A stretch of DNA of 64,000 nucleotides from JAUIIK01 sp963745675 (lineage in GTDB: Bacteria; Chloroflexota; Chloroflexia; Thermomicrobiales; CFX8): contig CAVUYM010000027.1 in the NCBI GenBank assembly GCA_963745675.1, positions 1 through 64,000 on the forward strand, in the 5' to 3' direction. Positions 9,639 through 19,138 of the stretch are shown in pieces. How positions within the stretch are numbered: the stretch's first letter is position 1; each line of letters begins with the position of its first letter. The notes under the pieces are model-generated. The model worked only from the letters and a program-made list of their open reading frames with translations. It did not search any database and was not told the origin of the DNA. The position numbers and the translations under genes were made by a program.

Positions 9639-10779
9639 ATGCAGGACGCCATCCGAACTCGCTACGTGAATATAGATCGAATCCGCGACACAGTTGACCA
9701 GGGGCCGTATGACGCGGTCATCGTCATGTCGCCGGAGAATGTCCCCTACTACAGTGGCTTTTACAACATCGATCTTCGGCTCCTTCCAGAACGCATACAT
9801 CTTGTGGTCTGGCCGAAAGGCGCGGAACCAGCGTTCGTCGTCATAGATCGGCGCGCTAGTGCGTTTCGAGCCGGGAGACACCTATCTCACTGAAATCGCC
9901 ACCTACCAGGGCGAGGAATACGACTCGATGCGGGCGGTTGCAGAAGTACTCGAGTCCAAGGGCCTGGCTCACGGACGAATTGGAATCGAAGGACGCCAGT
10001 TTTCGTCCCAGCATCTGAGGGAACTGCAGCAACGCGTTCCCTCGGCGACCTTTGAAGATGCCTTCTATTTCATCGAGAGCGTCAGGCTTATCAAGACGCC
10101 AGCGGAGATTGAGACGCTCACGAGGGTCAATCGGTGGACGACCGAGGCGATCGATGTGGCCTTCGGTGCCGCCAAACTTGGCGATACCGAGCGCAGTATT
10201 TCGGCGAGAATGCAGCACGAATTGTTGTTGCGAGGTGCAGATCAGATTACGGCGCCGATATTCGCCAGTGGACCCCGGACCGGGAATTTCCATCCGACCG
10301 CCAGCGATTCGTCGATCGAAGCGGGAATGCTCGTCAAGACGGACTTTGGCGGTTCGCTCGACGGCTACCTGTCCGATATTGCCAGGACGGCCGTGATGGG
10401 CAGAGCAACCGATAATCAGAAGCGCATCCACTCCAAAGTCACGCAGGTTAAGGACCGCATCGTCGAATATATCCGCCCTGGTATGGCTGCTTCTGAGGTG
10501 GCGCTGTTCGGGCGCAAAGTCTATGAAGAGCTGGGGCTCGAGTATAAGTGGGCCATTCTCGGCCACGGATTGGGATTGGGACTACACGAGTCGCCGCAAA
10601 TCTATCCCTGGGTAGACACACCAATCGAAGCCGGAATGGTCATGATGATAGAGACCGGCTATAACGATTTCCCGAACGACAGCGTCCATGTCGAGGACCT
10701 AATTCTCGTCACTGACGACGGGGCTCACTACCTGACCGACGCCAGCAGGCATCAGGAGATCTGGGAACTTGGTATGTAG
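9639..10779 (+). CDS. M24 family metallopeptidase (Xaa-Pro dipeptidase-like, frameshifted)
   Basis: A creatinase/prolidase-like protein of about 379 residues in two frames. The first (9639-9893) has the N-terminal creatinase fold 'YDAVIVMSPENVPYYSGFYN'. The second (from about 9859) has the pita-bread catalytic domain with all metal ligands: Asp in 'LVKTDFGG', Asp in 'YLSDIARTAV', His in 'GHGLGLGLHESP', Glu in 'MIETGYND' and Glu in 'HVEDLILVT'. The shift lies at about 9850-9870. It probably cleaves Xaa-Pro peptides in the cytoplasm. ATG at 9639 follows GGGAGAA. Confidence 0.87.
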
Positions 10780-10799
10780 CCTGTTTCGATACGGATTGG

Positions 10800-12110
10800 T
10801 CAGTCGCCTGCGGCTGTCACCGGCGCCGGACGGCTGGCTCTGAATGTCTGCGGGCTGCGACTGAATACGGCGGCCACAAAGAGCGTAATGACCAGGCCGG
10901 ACAACGCAATTGTATAGCCGACTCCGGTCCAATCCGCGAGCGCACCCAGTGGAAGCAGTGCAACCGGCATGAGATACCACTGCATGACATAAACGCTCAT
11001 AACGCGCCCATAGAGGTTCGGGTCAGTGTTTAGCATCAGTAGTGACCGGTTGATCGTCAAATAGGTCTGGCTCGTCAATCCGACCACCATCAGCAAAAAG
11101 AGCGACACGATGTAGATTGGCGAAAGTGCGAACGCGAAAAGTCCGACACCGAATCCAAGCCCACAGACTACTTGAGCCTTACCCATATTCGGAGAATTCG
11201 AGAAGTACGCCGCCCCGAGCGAACCCAGCAGGGCACCGACGCCGATCATTGCGAACATGAGCCCCAACGCTTCAGGACCAACGTCAAGCACTTCCTTCTG
11301 GAAGACAGGTAGGAGTTGCTGGAATGGCATGCCGACCAGAATGGGGACGATCGAGAGCAGTATCAACATCGACAGTTTGCGGTTGGCGAAGATATATCGA
11401 AATCCGACGAGCATTTGCTGAATCGTCCCACCGGTCGTCGCATTGCCTCGACTACCAGATGGCAGTTGAATGAGGGTTAGGACTGCAAGCGCATAAAATG
11501 CTGCGATGGTGTAGAAGGCTACAACCGGATTCCAGGCGATCAGGATGCCAGCGATCGCCGGCGCTGCGATCATGTTGAGATTACGGCCAGTTGAATCGAG
11601 TGCTAGAGCATTCGCCATGTGGCGCTTCCCGACGAGAACAGACATGAAGGCAGAGCGCGTCGGCATCGTGAAGGGGAATGCAATCCCCTGAAGTAGGCCG
11701 ATCACGAATAGATGCCAGATCTGGATTACTCCCATTTGGACGAGAACGGCGTTGATCAACGCAAGGACTAGCAGTACTGATTGAGAAGCGAGCAACAGAT
11801 TTCGTCGATCGAAGCGGTCGGCAGCTACTCCCGCCAATGGTGATAGGACGACCTGGGGAATGCCGCGTGCCATAGCGACGACTCCAAGCAGGAAAGCCGA
11901 ACCGCTCAGGTCAAAGGCCAACCAGGAGCGGGCAACGAGTTCCGTCTGCATCGCTCCGAGCGAAAAGAACATGCCCAGCCAGAGCGTGCGGAATTGTGGA
12001 AGAGTCAGCGCGCTAAAAGCGCGCATCAACTTGGACGAATGCTCATCTGGAGCTGAATTATCCAGAGCAACGGGCTCAGCAGCTGTTCGATTGCGTAACC
12101 CGAATTTCAT
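10800..12110 (-). CDS. MFS transporter
   Basis: A 436-residue protein with about twelve membrane helices. The conserved MFS loop 2-3 motif appears as 'GVAADRFDRRNLLLASQ'. It resembles the enterobactin-exporter-like / drug efflux group; the substrate is unknown. On the minus strand a TATACT-like -10 hexamer is seen at 12153-12158, about 40 bp upstream. Its 3' end lies 20 bp from the convergent M24 peptidase gene. Confidence 0.87.
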   Translation of the reverse strand: MKFGLRNRTAAEPVALDNSAPDEHSSKLMRAFSALTLPQFRTLWLGMFFSLGAMQTELVARSWLAFDLSGSAFLLGVVAMARGIPQVVLSPLAGVAADRFDRRNLLLASQSVLLVLALINAVLVQMGVIQIWHLFVIGLLQGIAFPFTMPTRSAFMSVLVGKRHMANALALDSTGRNLNMIAAPAIAGILIAWNPVVAFYTIAAFYALAVLTLIQLPSGSRGNATTGGTIQQMLVGFRYIFANRKLSMLILLSIVPILVGMPFQQLLPVFQKEVLDVGPEALGLMFAMIGVGALLGSLGAAYFSNSPNMGKAQVVCGLGFGVGLFAFALSPIYIVSLFLLMVVGLTSQTYLTINRSLLMLNTDPNLYGRVMSVYVMQWYLMPVALLPLGALADWTGVGYTIALSGLVITLFVAAVFSRSPQTFRASRPAPVTAAGD

Positions 12111-12319
12111 CGTTGGTCTGACATCTCCTGCTAAACAGTTAAGTATCGCTGAAGTATAAACCAGTTCTTGTGGTGATCCACAATAGGTGACGCCCCGAAT
12201 TGCGCCCGTCAGCGGGCGGTATGGTCGGTCTTGAGATAGCGTGAATTGACGATACGATCGTAGTCATCGGCTGGATATGGCCAAACGACGGCCCGGAATG
12301 GGATTATCTGTAAGGGAAG

Positions 12320-12391
12320 TGGCCCGACTGGGGATCGAACCCAGGACCCACGGATTAAAAGTCCGCGGCTCTACCACTGAGCTATCGGGCC
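12320..12391 (-). tRNA. tRNA-Lys (TTT)
   Basis: A 72-nt cloverleaf. Acceptor GGCCCGA pairs with TCGGGCC over 7 bp, D-arm 'GCTCAGTGGTAGAGC', anticodon arm 'CGGACTTTTAATCCG' with anticodon TTT, T-arm 'CTGGGTTCGATCCCCAG'. The discriminator base is A and no CCA is encoded. Confidence 0.97.
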
Positions 12392-12437
12392 TGGAATAGT
12401 GTAACAAAGGGCGGGTCGACGTTCTTGATCTTGAAGC

Positions 12438-12707
12438 GTGGGCGGGAGACTAGCAATCAACGAATCAGAAGCGCGAAGAATCATCGCGGCAGCTGTCGAT
12501 CAGCTCGGCGGCTCCCTGACGATCATCGGTTCGCCACGTCATCCGTTCGGTCCGCATAGCGCCGATAGCGTTGTCGTAGATGGTCAGACGGTAACGGTCC
12601 ATTACGGTGAGATGAGTTCTCCGGCGATCGCGACGTTAGGTGGCTGGACCTTCGAGATCAAGGAATCTGAACTGGTTGTGTTAGATCGACCCCGGGAACG
12701 GCGCTAG
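12438..12707 (+). CDS. Hypothetical protein upstream of DUF92 gene
   Basis: An 89-residue open frame ending one base before the DUF92 start, which suggests translational coupling. It is probably a small alpha/beta protein: a helix 'ESEARRIIAAAVDQLGG' is followed by short beta-like stretches ('ADSVVVDGQTVTVHYG', 'WTFEIKESELVVLD'). No signal or membrane segment. I do not recognise the family. The GTG start is uncertain. Confidence 0.55.
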   Translation: MGGRLAINESEARRIIAAAVDQLGGSLTIIGSPRHPFGPHSADSVVVDGQTVTVHYGEMSSPAIATLGGWTFEIKESELVVLDRPRERR

Positions 12708-12708
12708 T

Positions 12709-13497
12709 ATGGGACGCGTCAACGCGCCTGTCGCCGGCGTCGCTTCAGGTTCAATCGCGCTTGCGGGTTATCTTGCAGGCGCGCTAACCGGCAAAGGCGC
12801 AATTGCGGCGCTTCTGGTTGGTGGACTGGTGACAGACCGCTTTGGTGGCAAAGGCGCAGCTCTCCTCGGTCTCTTTTTCACGAGCGGTAGCGGTCTAAGT
12901 CGTTTGCCGGGAGCTAATGCGCGCGCTGCTGGCAAGGTCGCTCGAACCGAGCGCCAGGTTGTTGCGAATGGTGGGATGGCGGCTCTCGCCGCAATCGGGT
13001 CGCATCGCATCGACTATGGTCTTGCAGTCGCCGCGCTTGCCGGTAGCCTGGCTGCGGCAACGTCGGACACATGGGCGACCGAGATCGGTTTGCAGTCGGG
13101 GCAGCAACCGCGCTATCTCGTTTCCGGCGAACTCGTAGCGCCAGGGATGTCAGGCGGGATCACTCCTGCAGGTACGCTAGCGTCGATCGCTGGCGCGCTG
13201 GCCATTTCAGCGCTCGCAGGCGCACTTTACGGCAACTCGAGGTTCGTGCCAATTGTCCTTTCGGCCGGCATGACCGGCTCAATAGTTGACAGCGCGCTCG
13301 GTGAGCTAGTCCAGATTAAGCGCCGCTCCAAAACGACAGGTGAACTCACGGAAAGCGTCCACGATGGATCTCAGCCTACGTGCTACGCAGCCGGATGGCG
13401 CTGGGTCGACAATGACCTCGTCAATCTCGCTTGCACGCTGACCGGCGGTCTGGTGGCGCTGGGCCTGTGGCGTCTCACCTCGCCAGACCGCCGCTGA
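12709..13497 (+). CDS. DUF92 family integral membrane protein
   Basis: 262 residues with about six hydrophobic segments. Family features: 'LTGKGAIAALLVGGLV', the Gly/Ala-rich 'GGKGAALLGLFFTSGSGLSR', the conserved 'AATSDTWATEIG', 'GMSGGITPAGTLAS' and 'TGSIVDSALGELVQ'. Plant and cyanobacterial relatives (VTE6-like) phosphorylate phytyl phosphate, so a polyprenyl or phytyl-phosphate kinase role is possible but not shown. It follows the 89-residue gene directly and ends 1 bp from the convergent PLP-enzyme gene. Confidence 0.87.
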   Translation: MGRVNAPVAGVASGSIALAGYLAGALTGKGAIAALLVGGLVTDRFGGKGAALLGLFFTSGSGLSRLPGANARAAGKVARTERQVVANGGMAALAAIGSHRIDYGLAVAALAGSLAAATSDTWATEIGLQSGQQPRYLVSGELVAPGMSGGITPAGTLASIAGALAISALAGALYGNSRFVPIVLSAGMTGSIVDSALGELVQIKRRSKTTGELTESVHDGSQPTCYAAGWRWVDNDLVNLACTLTGGLVALGLWRLTSPDRR

Positions 13498-13498
13498 G

Positions 13499-14671
13499 CT
13501 ACTTCCGTAGTTGGCCGGAGAGAGCGTAGTCCGGCATCGCGCTGATAGCTTCGAAGGCCTGCTCGAAGTCGGCCACCAGATCTTCCGTCGTTTCGCAGCC
13601 AACCGATACACGCACGAGCGGATCTTCGCGATTTGGCCATACCAACGTGAATACGTCGCCCAGACTGACCCCGTGGTCGGCAAGATGGAGAGCATTTGCG
13701 AACTGATTCGCGTAGTCGACATCAGGGACGGTGAAACTCAGCATGCCTCCATAGCGACCGCCCATCAGATCCCGCGCGATTTCGTGGCCCGGGTGGCCCG
13801 GTAGCCCCGCGTAATTGACATTCTCGACTTCCGGCTGGCGATCCAGGAACTCGGCCAGAGCCAGAGCATTGGCGCAATGGCGTTCCATGCGCATATCCAG
13901 CGTGCGAATGCCTCGCAGGATGAGCCAGGAGTTGAACGGACTGATGCAAGAGCCGAGCACGACGAGTGTGTCATGGATTTGCTGGATGAGGTCTTCGTTT
14001 CCGGCGATCGACCCGGCGATGGCGTCGCCGTGACCGCACAGATATTTTGTGGCCGAATGGAGGCTGAGATCCACACCGTGTTCGAGCGGCCGGAACAAAT
14101 AGGGACTGGTGAAGGTGTTGTCGACAATCATCGTCAAACCGTGCTCGTTCGAGATCTTGACCAGTTCAGGGATGTTTGCGACCTGGATTCTGGGGTTGGA
14201 AAGGAACTCACAGTAGAGGACCTTCGTCTCCGGTCTAATGGCGGAACGAACCTGTTCCAAATCGGTGATATCCACCGCTGTGGCGTCGATGCCATAGTGT
14301 GCGGCCCGCTGTTCGAAGAACTCGAGCGCGTAGTGATAGACCTCACTCGAGTAGACGACGTGATCGCCTTGATGGAGAAGGGTCATCAGCGACGCTGAAA
14401 TGACGGCCATACCCGATGCGCCGACAAGCGCTGCCTCGGCGCCTTCCAGCGCCGCAATCTTGGTTTCGAGCGCACGCGTTGTTGGGTTGCTGTTGCGCGT
14501 ATAGAAATGTCCGTTTGATTCGGCTGCCGCTTGTTTCGCTTCGATCGTCTCAAAAGCGTAGGTTGACGTTTGGTAGATAGGCGTATTGTGGGCATTTGTT
14601 GTAGGGTCTGGTCCTTCTCCGGCGTGAATCGCGATAGTTGAGAATCCCAGATTCCCGTTCAGTTTTGCCAA
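13499..14671 (-). CDS. Cys/Met metabolism PLP-dependent enzyme (cystathionine gamma-synthase/lyase-like)
   Basis: About 390 residues of the trans-sulfuration family. Visible: 'STIAIHAGEGPDPTT', the PLP phosphate-binding 'EALVGASGM'-type turn ('AALVGASGMAVIS'), the Asp in 'IVDNTFTSPYLF' and the Schiff-base Lys in 'LSLHSATKYLCGHGD'. Members interconvert O-acyl-homoserine, cystathionine, homocysteine and cysteine; which reaction cannot be decided here. TTG at 14671 is preferred because a GGAAGAGGAAGAG stretch precedes it. ATG at 14704 is in frame but adds a highly charged tail with a poor ribosome site. Confidence 0.87.
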   Translation of the reverse strand: MAKLNGNLGFSTIAIHAGEGPDPTTNAHNTPIYQTSTYAFETIEAKQAAAESNGHFYTRNSNPTTRALETKIAALEGAEAALVGASGMAVISASLMTLLHQGDHVVYSSEVYHYALEFFEQRAAHYGIDATAVDITDLEQVRSAIRPETKVLYCEFLSNPRIQVANIPELVKISNEHGLTMIVDNTFTSPYLFRPLEHGVDLSLHSATKYLCGHGDAIAGSIAGNEDLIQQIHDTLVVLGSCISPFNSWLILRGIRTLDMRMERHCANALALAEFLDRQPEVENVNYAGLPGHPGHEIARDLMGGRYGGMLSFTVPDVDYANQFANALHLADHGVSLGDVFTLVWPNREDPLVRVSVGCETTEDLVADFEQAFEAISAMPDYALSGQLRK

Positions 14672-15163
14672 TCTCTTCCTCTTCCTTTCTCGTTGAGTGT
14701 TCATTTTCGTCGAACCAATCAAGTGTAGTCCTGCTACTGCGGTTCTCGCCCGGCGCTTGATATATCCAAAATGTCGTTCGATACGAGTTGACCGGTTCGC
14801 GTTGATTCGACCAAACGTATCGTTTTTGAAGATGCAGATTCCTGCCCAGGCAGAGTGCAAGGGCATCTTTAGCAGGATGGTGGCCGCTTGATCGCCTTGC
14901 CAGCACGCGTGTCCCATCAACTCGCAGATTCGCCCACTTTATATGTAAGAGTCATGAAAGACTGACTACAACGGCACCTTCGAAATCGACTTCAAGCACC
15001 GAGGGAGCGGGCAATCATTAGTCCAGCTGTGAACGAGGAGGACGCTCAAAGGGAAACAGAACCTGTGGAGCCGCGCCACTTAGCTCGAGACTCACCGCGA
15101 TGATGGGACACTCATACTTCGCTACAGTGCCACATACGGTTATAGCGACGAGAGCCTGAAATC
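14672..15163. other. Intergenic leader region upstream of PLP enzyme gene
   Basis: About 490 bp without a supportable gene. A hairpin candidate (AAGATGC at 14829-14835 with GCATCTT at 14863-14869, plus an inner CTGCC/GGCAG dyad) lies about 130 bp upstream of the PLP enzyme start. It could be a leader control element. I find no consensus of the known SAM riboswitches or T-boxes. Confidence 0.35.
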
Positions 15164-16600
15164 CTAGATCGTTTGCTCAATCTCGGATTGAACCAAGGCT
15201 ACGTCTCCCTCATCTGTCCCTGAAATCATCACGACAGTATCGCCGGCCGCAATAACGCTAAAGAAACGATCGGAATCAGCCCACAGCCCACCGTTTGTGG
15301 CGTCGCCGCTAAAGCTCTTGAGCAGCGAATCGGCGAATTCACTTGCTTCCGAGTCGCTGTCCCACCGCGTCGTAAGAAGGGCGAGCGACTTGTCTCCAGA
15401 CTCATAAATATCAAACCAGCTACCACCCCAACCGGCGGCGGCGGCTTCCGCTTCCGAACTGGAGATGCCATTGTCTTCCAGCATGATCTTCAAGTCCCAT
15501 TCGCCTAGTACGTCTCCGCGGAGCAAGTCCCACCCAGCTCCGAGAGTTCCAGAGATATCCGGATTGTCCACGAGCATTGGTTCGTCTCGATTGGCCGCGA
15601 GATATTTTTCCGGATGGAGGATCTGCTCGGTGGATGATGGTGGATCTGCAAACGCAGCATTGATCGCGTCGTAGCCGCCTTCATCGAAGAGAGCCGTGTT
15701 AAACGTCTGTCCGGCGTCGTAACTGAATAGCAATCCTTCAGAGATGTAGAGTGGGGCATTGTCGAGAACGGAGGAATCGGATCCAGTGAAGTTATCTCCA
15801 AATAACTCGAGCAACTCCATCGGATCGAGATAATTGAGCATGTAGTCGGTCATCGACAGCGTTGCGTCGCCTTCGATTAGTGCGGTGATCGCTGCGTTAT
15901 GATCGGCGTCGATCGCGAGGTCGTCGATTGCGTTCAGATCAAAATGCTGATCTTGAAGAGCGTGAACGATCTCGTGCGCCATCGTGACCTTGTCCACTAC
16001 GGCTAGAGTGCCGTCCTCTGTCACGACGACGAGTTCCTTCGTATCTGGATCGTAATACCCTGCGATCTGCTCGCTCAATAGATCAACCTGAAGCTGATAG
16101 AGATCGAGGTTTCGGTCGGGAATCAGGCGTAGTAACCAGTAGGAGAGCGCGTCGACTTGCGCCTCTTCGGGAGAGTAGTCTTGTTCGAGTATGACTTCGA
16201 CGCGTCGTGCCAGCTCTTCTCGATTGATGATTTGCTCATCGAGATCCTGAGTCAGATCAAGCCCTCTTAGAGTTTCGACATCGGCTTCAATGGCTTCAAT
16301 CTCGGTTCGCGCATCGTTGCTTGTTTCGGATGTGGGCACCGCAGTAGCAGTTGATTCTGCTCCGGTCGTTGCTGTTGCAGTTGCTGCCGCGCTCGGGATT
16401 GCTTCCGGCTGCGTACCGGGTTTGCTATCCGGCGTCGATGTCGGTTTGTCGTTTTCGCCCGGCGAGGTTGTAGGGGTAGAGGTAATGACAATCGGAGTTG
16501 GCTCCGTCGTATTGCTGTTGTCCACAGTGATATCGCAAGCGGAAGCGAGGAATGTGACCAACAACAGCATGATCAAAACAGGCCCGCGTAACAATCTCAT
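15164..16600 (-). CDS. Lipoprotein with HExxH zincin motif
   Basis: 478 residues. N-terminal lipoprotein signal peptide with lipobox 'FLASAC' (Cys near residue 22), then a Thr/Ser/Pro-rich low-complexity linker to about residue 95. The mature domain has 'VTMAHEIVHALQDQHFDL' (HExxH) and a downstream 'ALIEGDAT', where Glu would be the third ligand, as in gluzincins. It is probably an extracytoplasmic membrane-anchored metalloprotease-like protein; activity is not proven. The family name is unknown to me. Confidence 0.8.
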   Translation of the reverse strand: MRLLRGPVLIMLLLVTFLASACDITVDNSNTTEPTPIVITSTPTTSPGENDKPTSTPDSKPGTQPEAIPSAAATATATTGAESTATAVPTSETSNDARTEIEAIEADVETLRGLDLTQDLDEQIINREELARRVEVILEQDYSPEEAQVDALSYWLLRLIPDRNLDLYQLQVDLLSEQIAGYYDPDTKELVVVTEDGTLAVVDKVTMAHEIVHALQDQHFDLNAIDDLAIDADHNAAITALIEGDATLSMTDYMLNYLDPMELLELFGDNFTGSDSSVLDNAPLYISEGLLFSYDAGQTFNTALFDEGGYDAINAAFADPPSSTEQILHPEKYLAANRDEPMLVDNPDISGTLGAGWDLLRGDVLGEWDLKIMLEDNGISSSEAEAAAAGWGGSWFDIYESGDKSLALLTTRWDSDSEASEFADSLLKSFSGDATNGGLWADSDRFFSVIAAGDTVVMISGTDEGDVALVQSEIEQTI

Positions 16601-16704
16601 TATCTTTCCGTATCACGATAGAAACGGACGTCCGCATCAATACTCGAACGGTAATCGCCAGAGCGATCCGGACCAATCCGACGACGGTCCCGATTGGCTA
16701 GCAT

Positions 16705-17004
16705 CTAGGTGTTTCGTCGAGGAGGAGGTGCTTGTTTGTAAATGCGCACGCCATTTCGAATCAGATAGTTAATCATCGAGAGTCGAGTTTCCATTCCGAT
16801 TCGACCAAGCGAAGGGAGTACCTGAACGCCGTGATAATTGGCAAATGGAACGATCCAATTCCGGAATTCCCTGTCGGTGAGCGCACGAACCGTCTTCGGT
16901 TCACGATCTTCATGGCCCTCAACATCTATAAGCACGTATATCGCATCGAGGTCATCTTCCGTCATCAAATGGGCTTGGCCGCTAATTTTCCGATGTGGCT
17001 GCAT
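16705..17004 (-). CDS. Hypothetical cytoplasmic protein
   Basis: A 99-residue open frame on the same strand as the lipoprotein gene. The composition is protein-like: an acidic segment 'MTEDDLDAIYVLIDVEGHED', then a basic C-terminal helix region 'IGMETRLSMINYLIRNGVRI'. No signal or membrane helix. An internal ATG (16965) is an alternative start. No family recognised. An overlapping 123-codon frame on the other strand looks less protein-like. Confidence 0.5.
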   Translation of the reverse strand: MQPHRKISGQAHLMTEDDLDAIYVLIDVEGHEDREPKTVRALTDREFRNWIVPFANYHGVQVLPSLGRIGMETRLSMINYLIRNGVRIYKQAPPPRRNT

Positions 17005-17141
17005 GCTCAGGAGACTCCGCTTTCGTTATTCGGGCGCGCCTTGGTACGCTACGTGTTGGCATCGGACGATTTCGAACCTGAAAAGGGTATACCACGACAA
17101 TAGACGCCGTATTCAGTCCATGATTATTGAGGAGTCATAGC

Positions 17142-18647
17142 ATGGTCTCTCCCGCGAGCATGAATTCACAGACCATTCCGAAAGAGAGTCGAACGAGATC
17201 GAAAGAGCTGCGACGTGCAAAAATCGTTTGCACTTTAGGTCCAGCGGTGTTCGGTATCGACAACTTGCGCAAACTTGTGGACGCGGGTATGGACGTGGCC
17301 CGAATTAACACCGCCCATGGGACGCTTGAGCAACGCGCTGAACAGATAAATGACTTGAGGCAGATCGAGAAAGAGACTGGTCGCCATGTACCAATCTTGC
17401 TCGACCTTCGAGGCTTGAAGTTGCGAACTGGCCCGCTCGCCGGAGATCACGCCGTTCCGCTTGCACGTGGTTCTCAAGTGCGCTTGTACCCCGGTTCCGT
17501 CGAGACGACCTATAACCAGATCGGGATCAACTACGATCGATTGCTGGAGGTGCTCGAACCTGGCGAACGCGTCCTTTTGGCAGATGGACTCATAGAACTG
17601 CTCGTCGAATCGATTGGCGACGACTGCGCGACCTGTTCGGTCGGACGCGGCGGACCGTTGGCCAGTGGACAGGGCGCCACCTTTCCCAACGTGCAATTGC
17701 AGGATGCGGCAATCACCGATCTCGACCGGGATGACATCGCATTTGCAGCTGAACACGGCATCGAATTCCTTGGGCTCTCGTTCCTGAGCACCGACGAGGA
17801 CGTGTACCAAGCGCGCAGGATCGCATTGTCCTACGGTGCGCAACCTGGGATTATCGCCAAAATCGAACGCCCCTACGCGCTTGGGCAAATTGAGCCGATC
17901 GCGAGGGCTGCCGACGCGGTCATGGTCGCGCGAGGCGACCTGGGCGTACAGCTTCCTCCCGAACAGGTTCCCCGGGCGCAAAAGGAGATTGTTCGCGTTT
18001 GCAACCGGCTCGGTACTCCCGTGATTACTGCGACGCAAATGCTGGAATCGATGATTATGCAACCGGTGCCAACCCGCGCCGAGACGAGCGACGTTGCGAA
18101 TGCGATTCTAGACGGTTCCGATGCGGTCATGCTCAGCGCCGAGACAGCCACCGGACGTTTCCCATTTGAAGCGGTCCAGATGATGGATCGCATCATTAGA
18201 GAAACGGAAAAAGAGGGAGCGATTCGGCCCATCGGAGTGATCGAGTCAGATCCGATGGAGAATGTGGAGAACGCTGTCACTGCGGCTCTTGGTCACGCAA
18301 CCCGATCGATGACCGATGCCGCTTCGGTCCAGGCAGTCGTCGTGTTCACTTTAAGTGGCTCGAGTGCTCGACTTGTGGCTCGCAATCGACCCAATGCACC
18401 GATTTATGCGGTGACGACCGACCCGTTCGTTGCCCGGCGTCTCTCCTTGCTCTGGGGTGTGCGGGCCGTCGTGCTCCCACTCGTCGATGATCTGAACGAT
18501 CTCATCGAAATGGCCAGCGATAGCCTGGTTTCGATGGGTGAATTGGAGGTCGGTCTGGATGTGCTCTTCGTCGGGAGCCTGCCTGTTTTCAGGGTGAGTG
18601 GCCGCACCAACCTAATCCACGTTCGGACCATCGAAGAGAAGGCGTAA
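17142..18647 (+). CDS. pyk: Pyruvate kinase
   Basis: 501 residues catalysing phosphoenolpyruvate + ADP to pyruvate + ATP. Start of the barrel 'RRAKIVCTLGP', substrate-binding 'GMDVARINTAHG' (usually NFSHG), catalytic Lys in 'IIAKIERPYAL', metal/substrate 'VARGDLGVQLPPEQVP', 'TATQMLESMI' and the C-domain 'VVVFTLSGSSARLVA'. ATG 17142 follows GAGGAG with good spacing. The N-terminal 15 residues are a polar extension. The thioesterase gene follows 8 bp downstream. Confidence 0.95.
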   Translation: MVSPASMNSQTIPKESRTRSKELRRAKIVCTLGPAVFGIDNLRKLVDAGMDVARINTAHGTLEQRAEQINDLRQIEKETGRHVPILLDLRGLKLRTGPLAGDHAVPLARGSQVRLYPGSVETTYNQIGINYDRLLEVLEPGERVLLADGLIELLVESIGDDCATCSVGRGGPLASGQGATFPNVQLQDAAITDLDRDDIAFAAEHGIEFLGLSFLSTDEDVYQARRIALSYGAQPGIIAKIERPYALGQIEPIARAADAVMVARGDLGVQLPPEQVPRAQKEIVRVCNRLGTPVITATQMLESMIMQPVPTRAETSDVANAILDGSDAVMLSAETATGRFPFEAVQMMDRIIRETEKEGAIRPIGVIESDPMENVENAVTAALGHATRSMTDAASVQAVVVFTLSGSSARLVARNRPNAPIYAVTTDPFVARRLSLLWGVRAVVLPLVDDLNDLIEMASDSLVSMGELEVGLDVLFVGSLPVFRVSGRTNLIHVRTIEEKA

Positions 18648-18655
18648 CCTTTCCA

Positions 18656-19138
18656 ATGGTTGATGCCTTTGACTTCGATGCACCAGTCATCAATAGAAAT
18701 ACCCTCGAGCATCATTGCTTTGGCTGTGGAACGCTGAATGAATTCGGACTTCAACTTGCATTTCGAAGGGCGAGGGGCGGAGTCTGGGCGGAACTGAGAC
18801 CCGATCGCCGTTACGAAGGGTATGTGGGGATCGTCCACGGCGGCGTTCTAACGGCGATGCTCGACGAAGCTATGAGCTGGGCGATTACGGCCGAAGGTCA
18901 GTTTGCGATGACCGCTCGTCTCAACACGTCGTTTCGGCGCCCCGCCAGAGTAGGATCGCTACTGCGAGTCGAAGGTCAGGTCGTTGAGCAGCGGCGGCGT
19001 CTGATTGACGCCACCGCCACAATCACCGAAGTAGATTCCGGTACCGTCGTCGCCGTTGCGGAAGGTCGCTTCATGCGCGTCAGCGCCGCCCAGGAAGAAT
19101 CCTGGCGTGAATCGTACGCCGAACCTGACGCCGATTAG
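18656..19138 (+). CDS. PaaI-type hotdog-fold thioesterase
   Basis: 160 residues of the PaaI/YbgC hotdog family. Key region: 'HHCFGCGTLNEFGLQLAF' followed by the catalytic helix block 'GIVHGGVLTAMLDEAMSWA' (HGG motif and catalytic Asp/Glu). It probably hydrolyses an acyl-CoA; the substrate is unknown. It begins 8 bp after pyruvate kinase and its last 4 bp overlap the convergent dehydrogenase gene. Confidence 0.88.
   Translation: MVDAFDFDAPVINRNTLEHHCFGCGTLNEFGLQLAFRRARGGVWAELRPDRRYEGYVGIVHGGVLTAMLDEAMSWAITAEGQFAMTARLNTSFRRPARVGSLLRVEGQVVEQRRRLIDATATITEVDSGTVVAVAEGRFMRVSAAQEESWRESYAEPDAD

Noticed and set aside
14705..15163. SAM riboswitch before the Cys/Met PLP gene
   Set aside because: None of the conserved core segments of SAM-I, SAM-II or SAM-IV could be found; only a simple hairpin is present.
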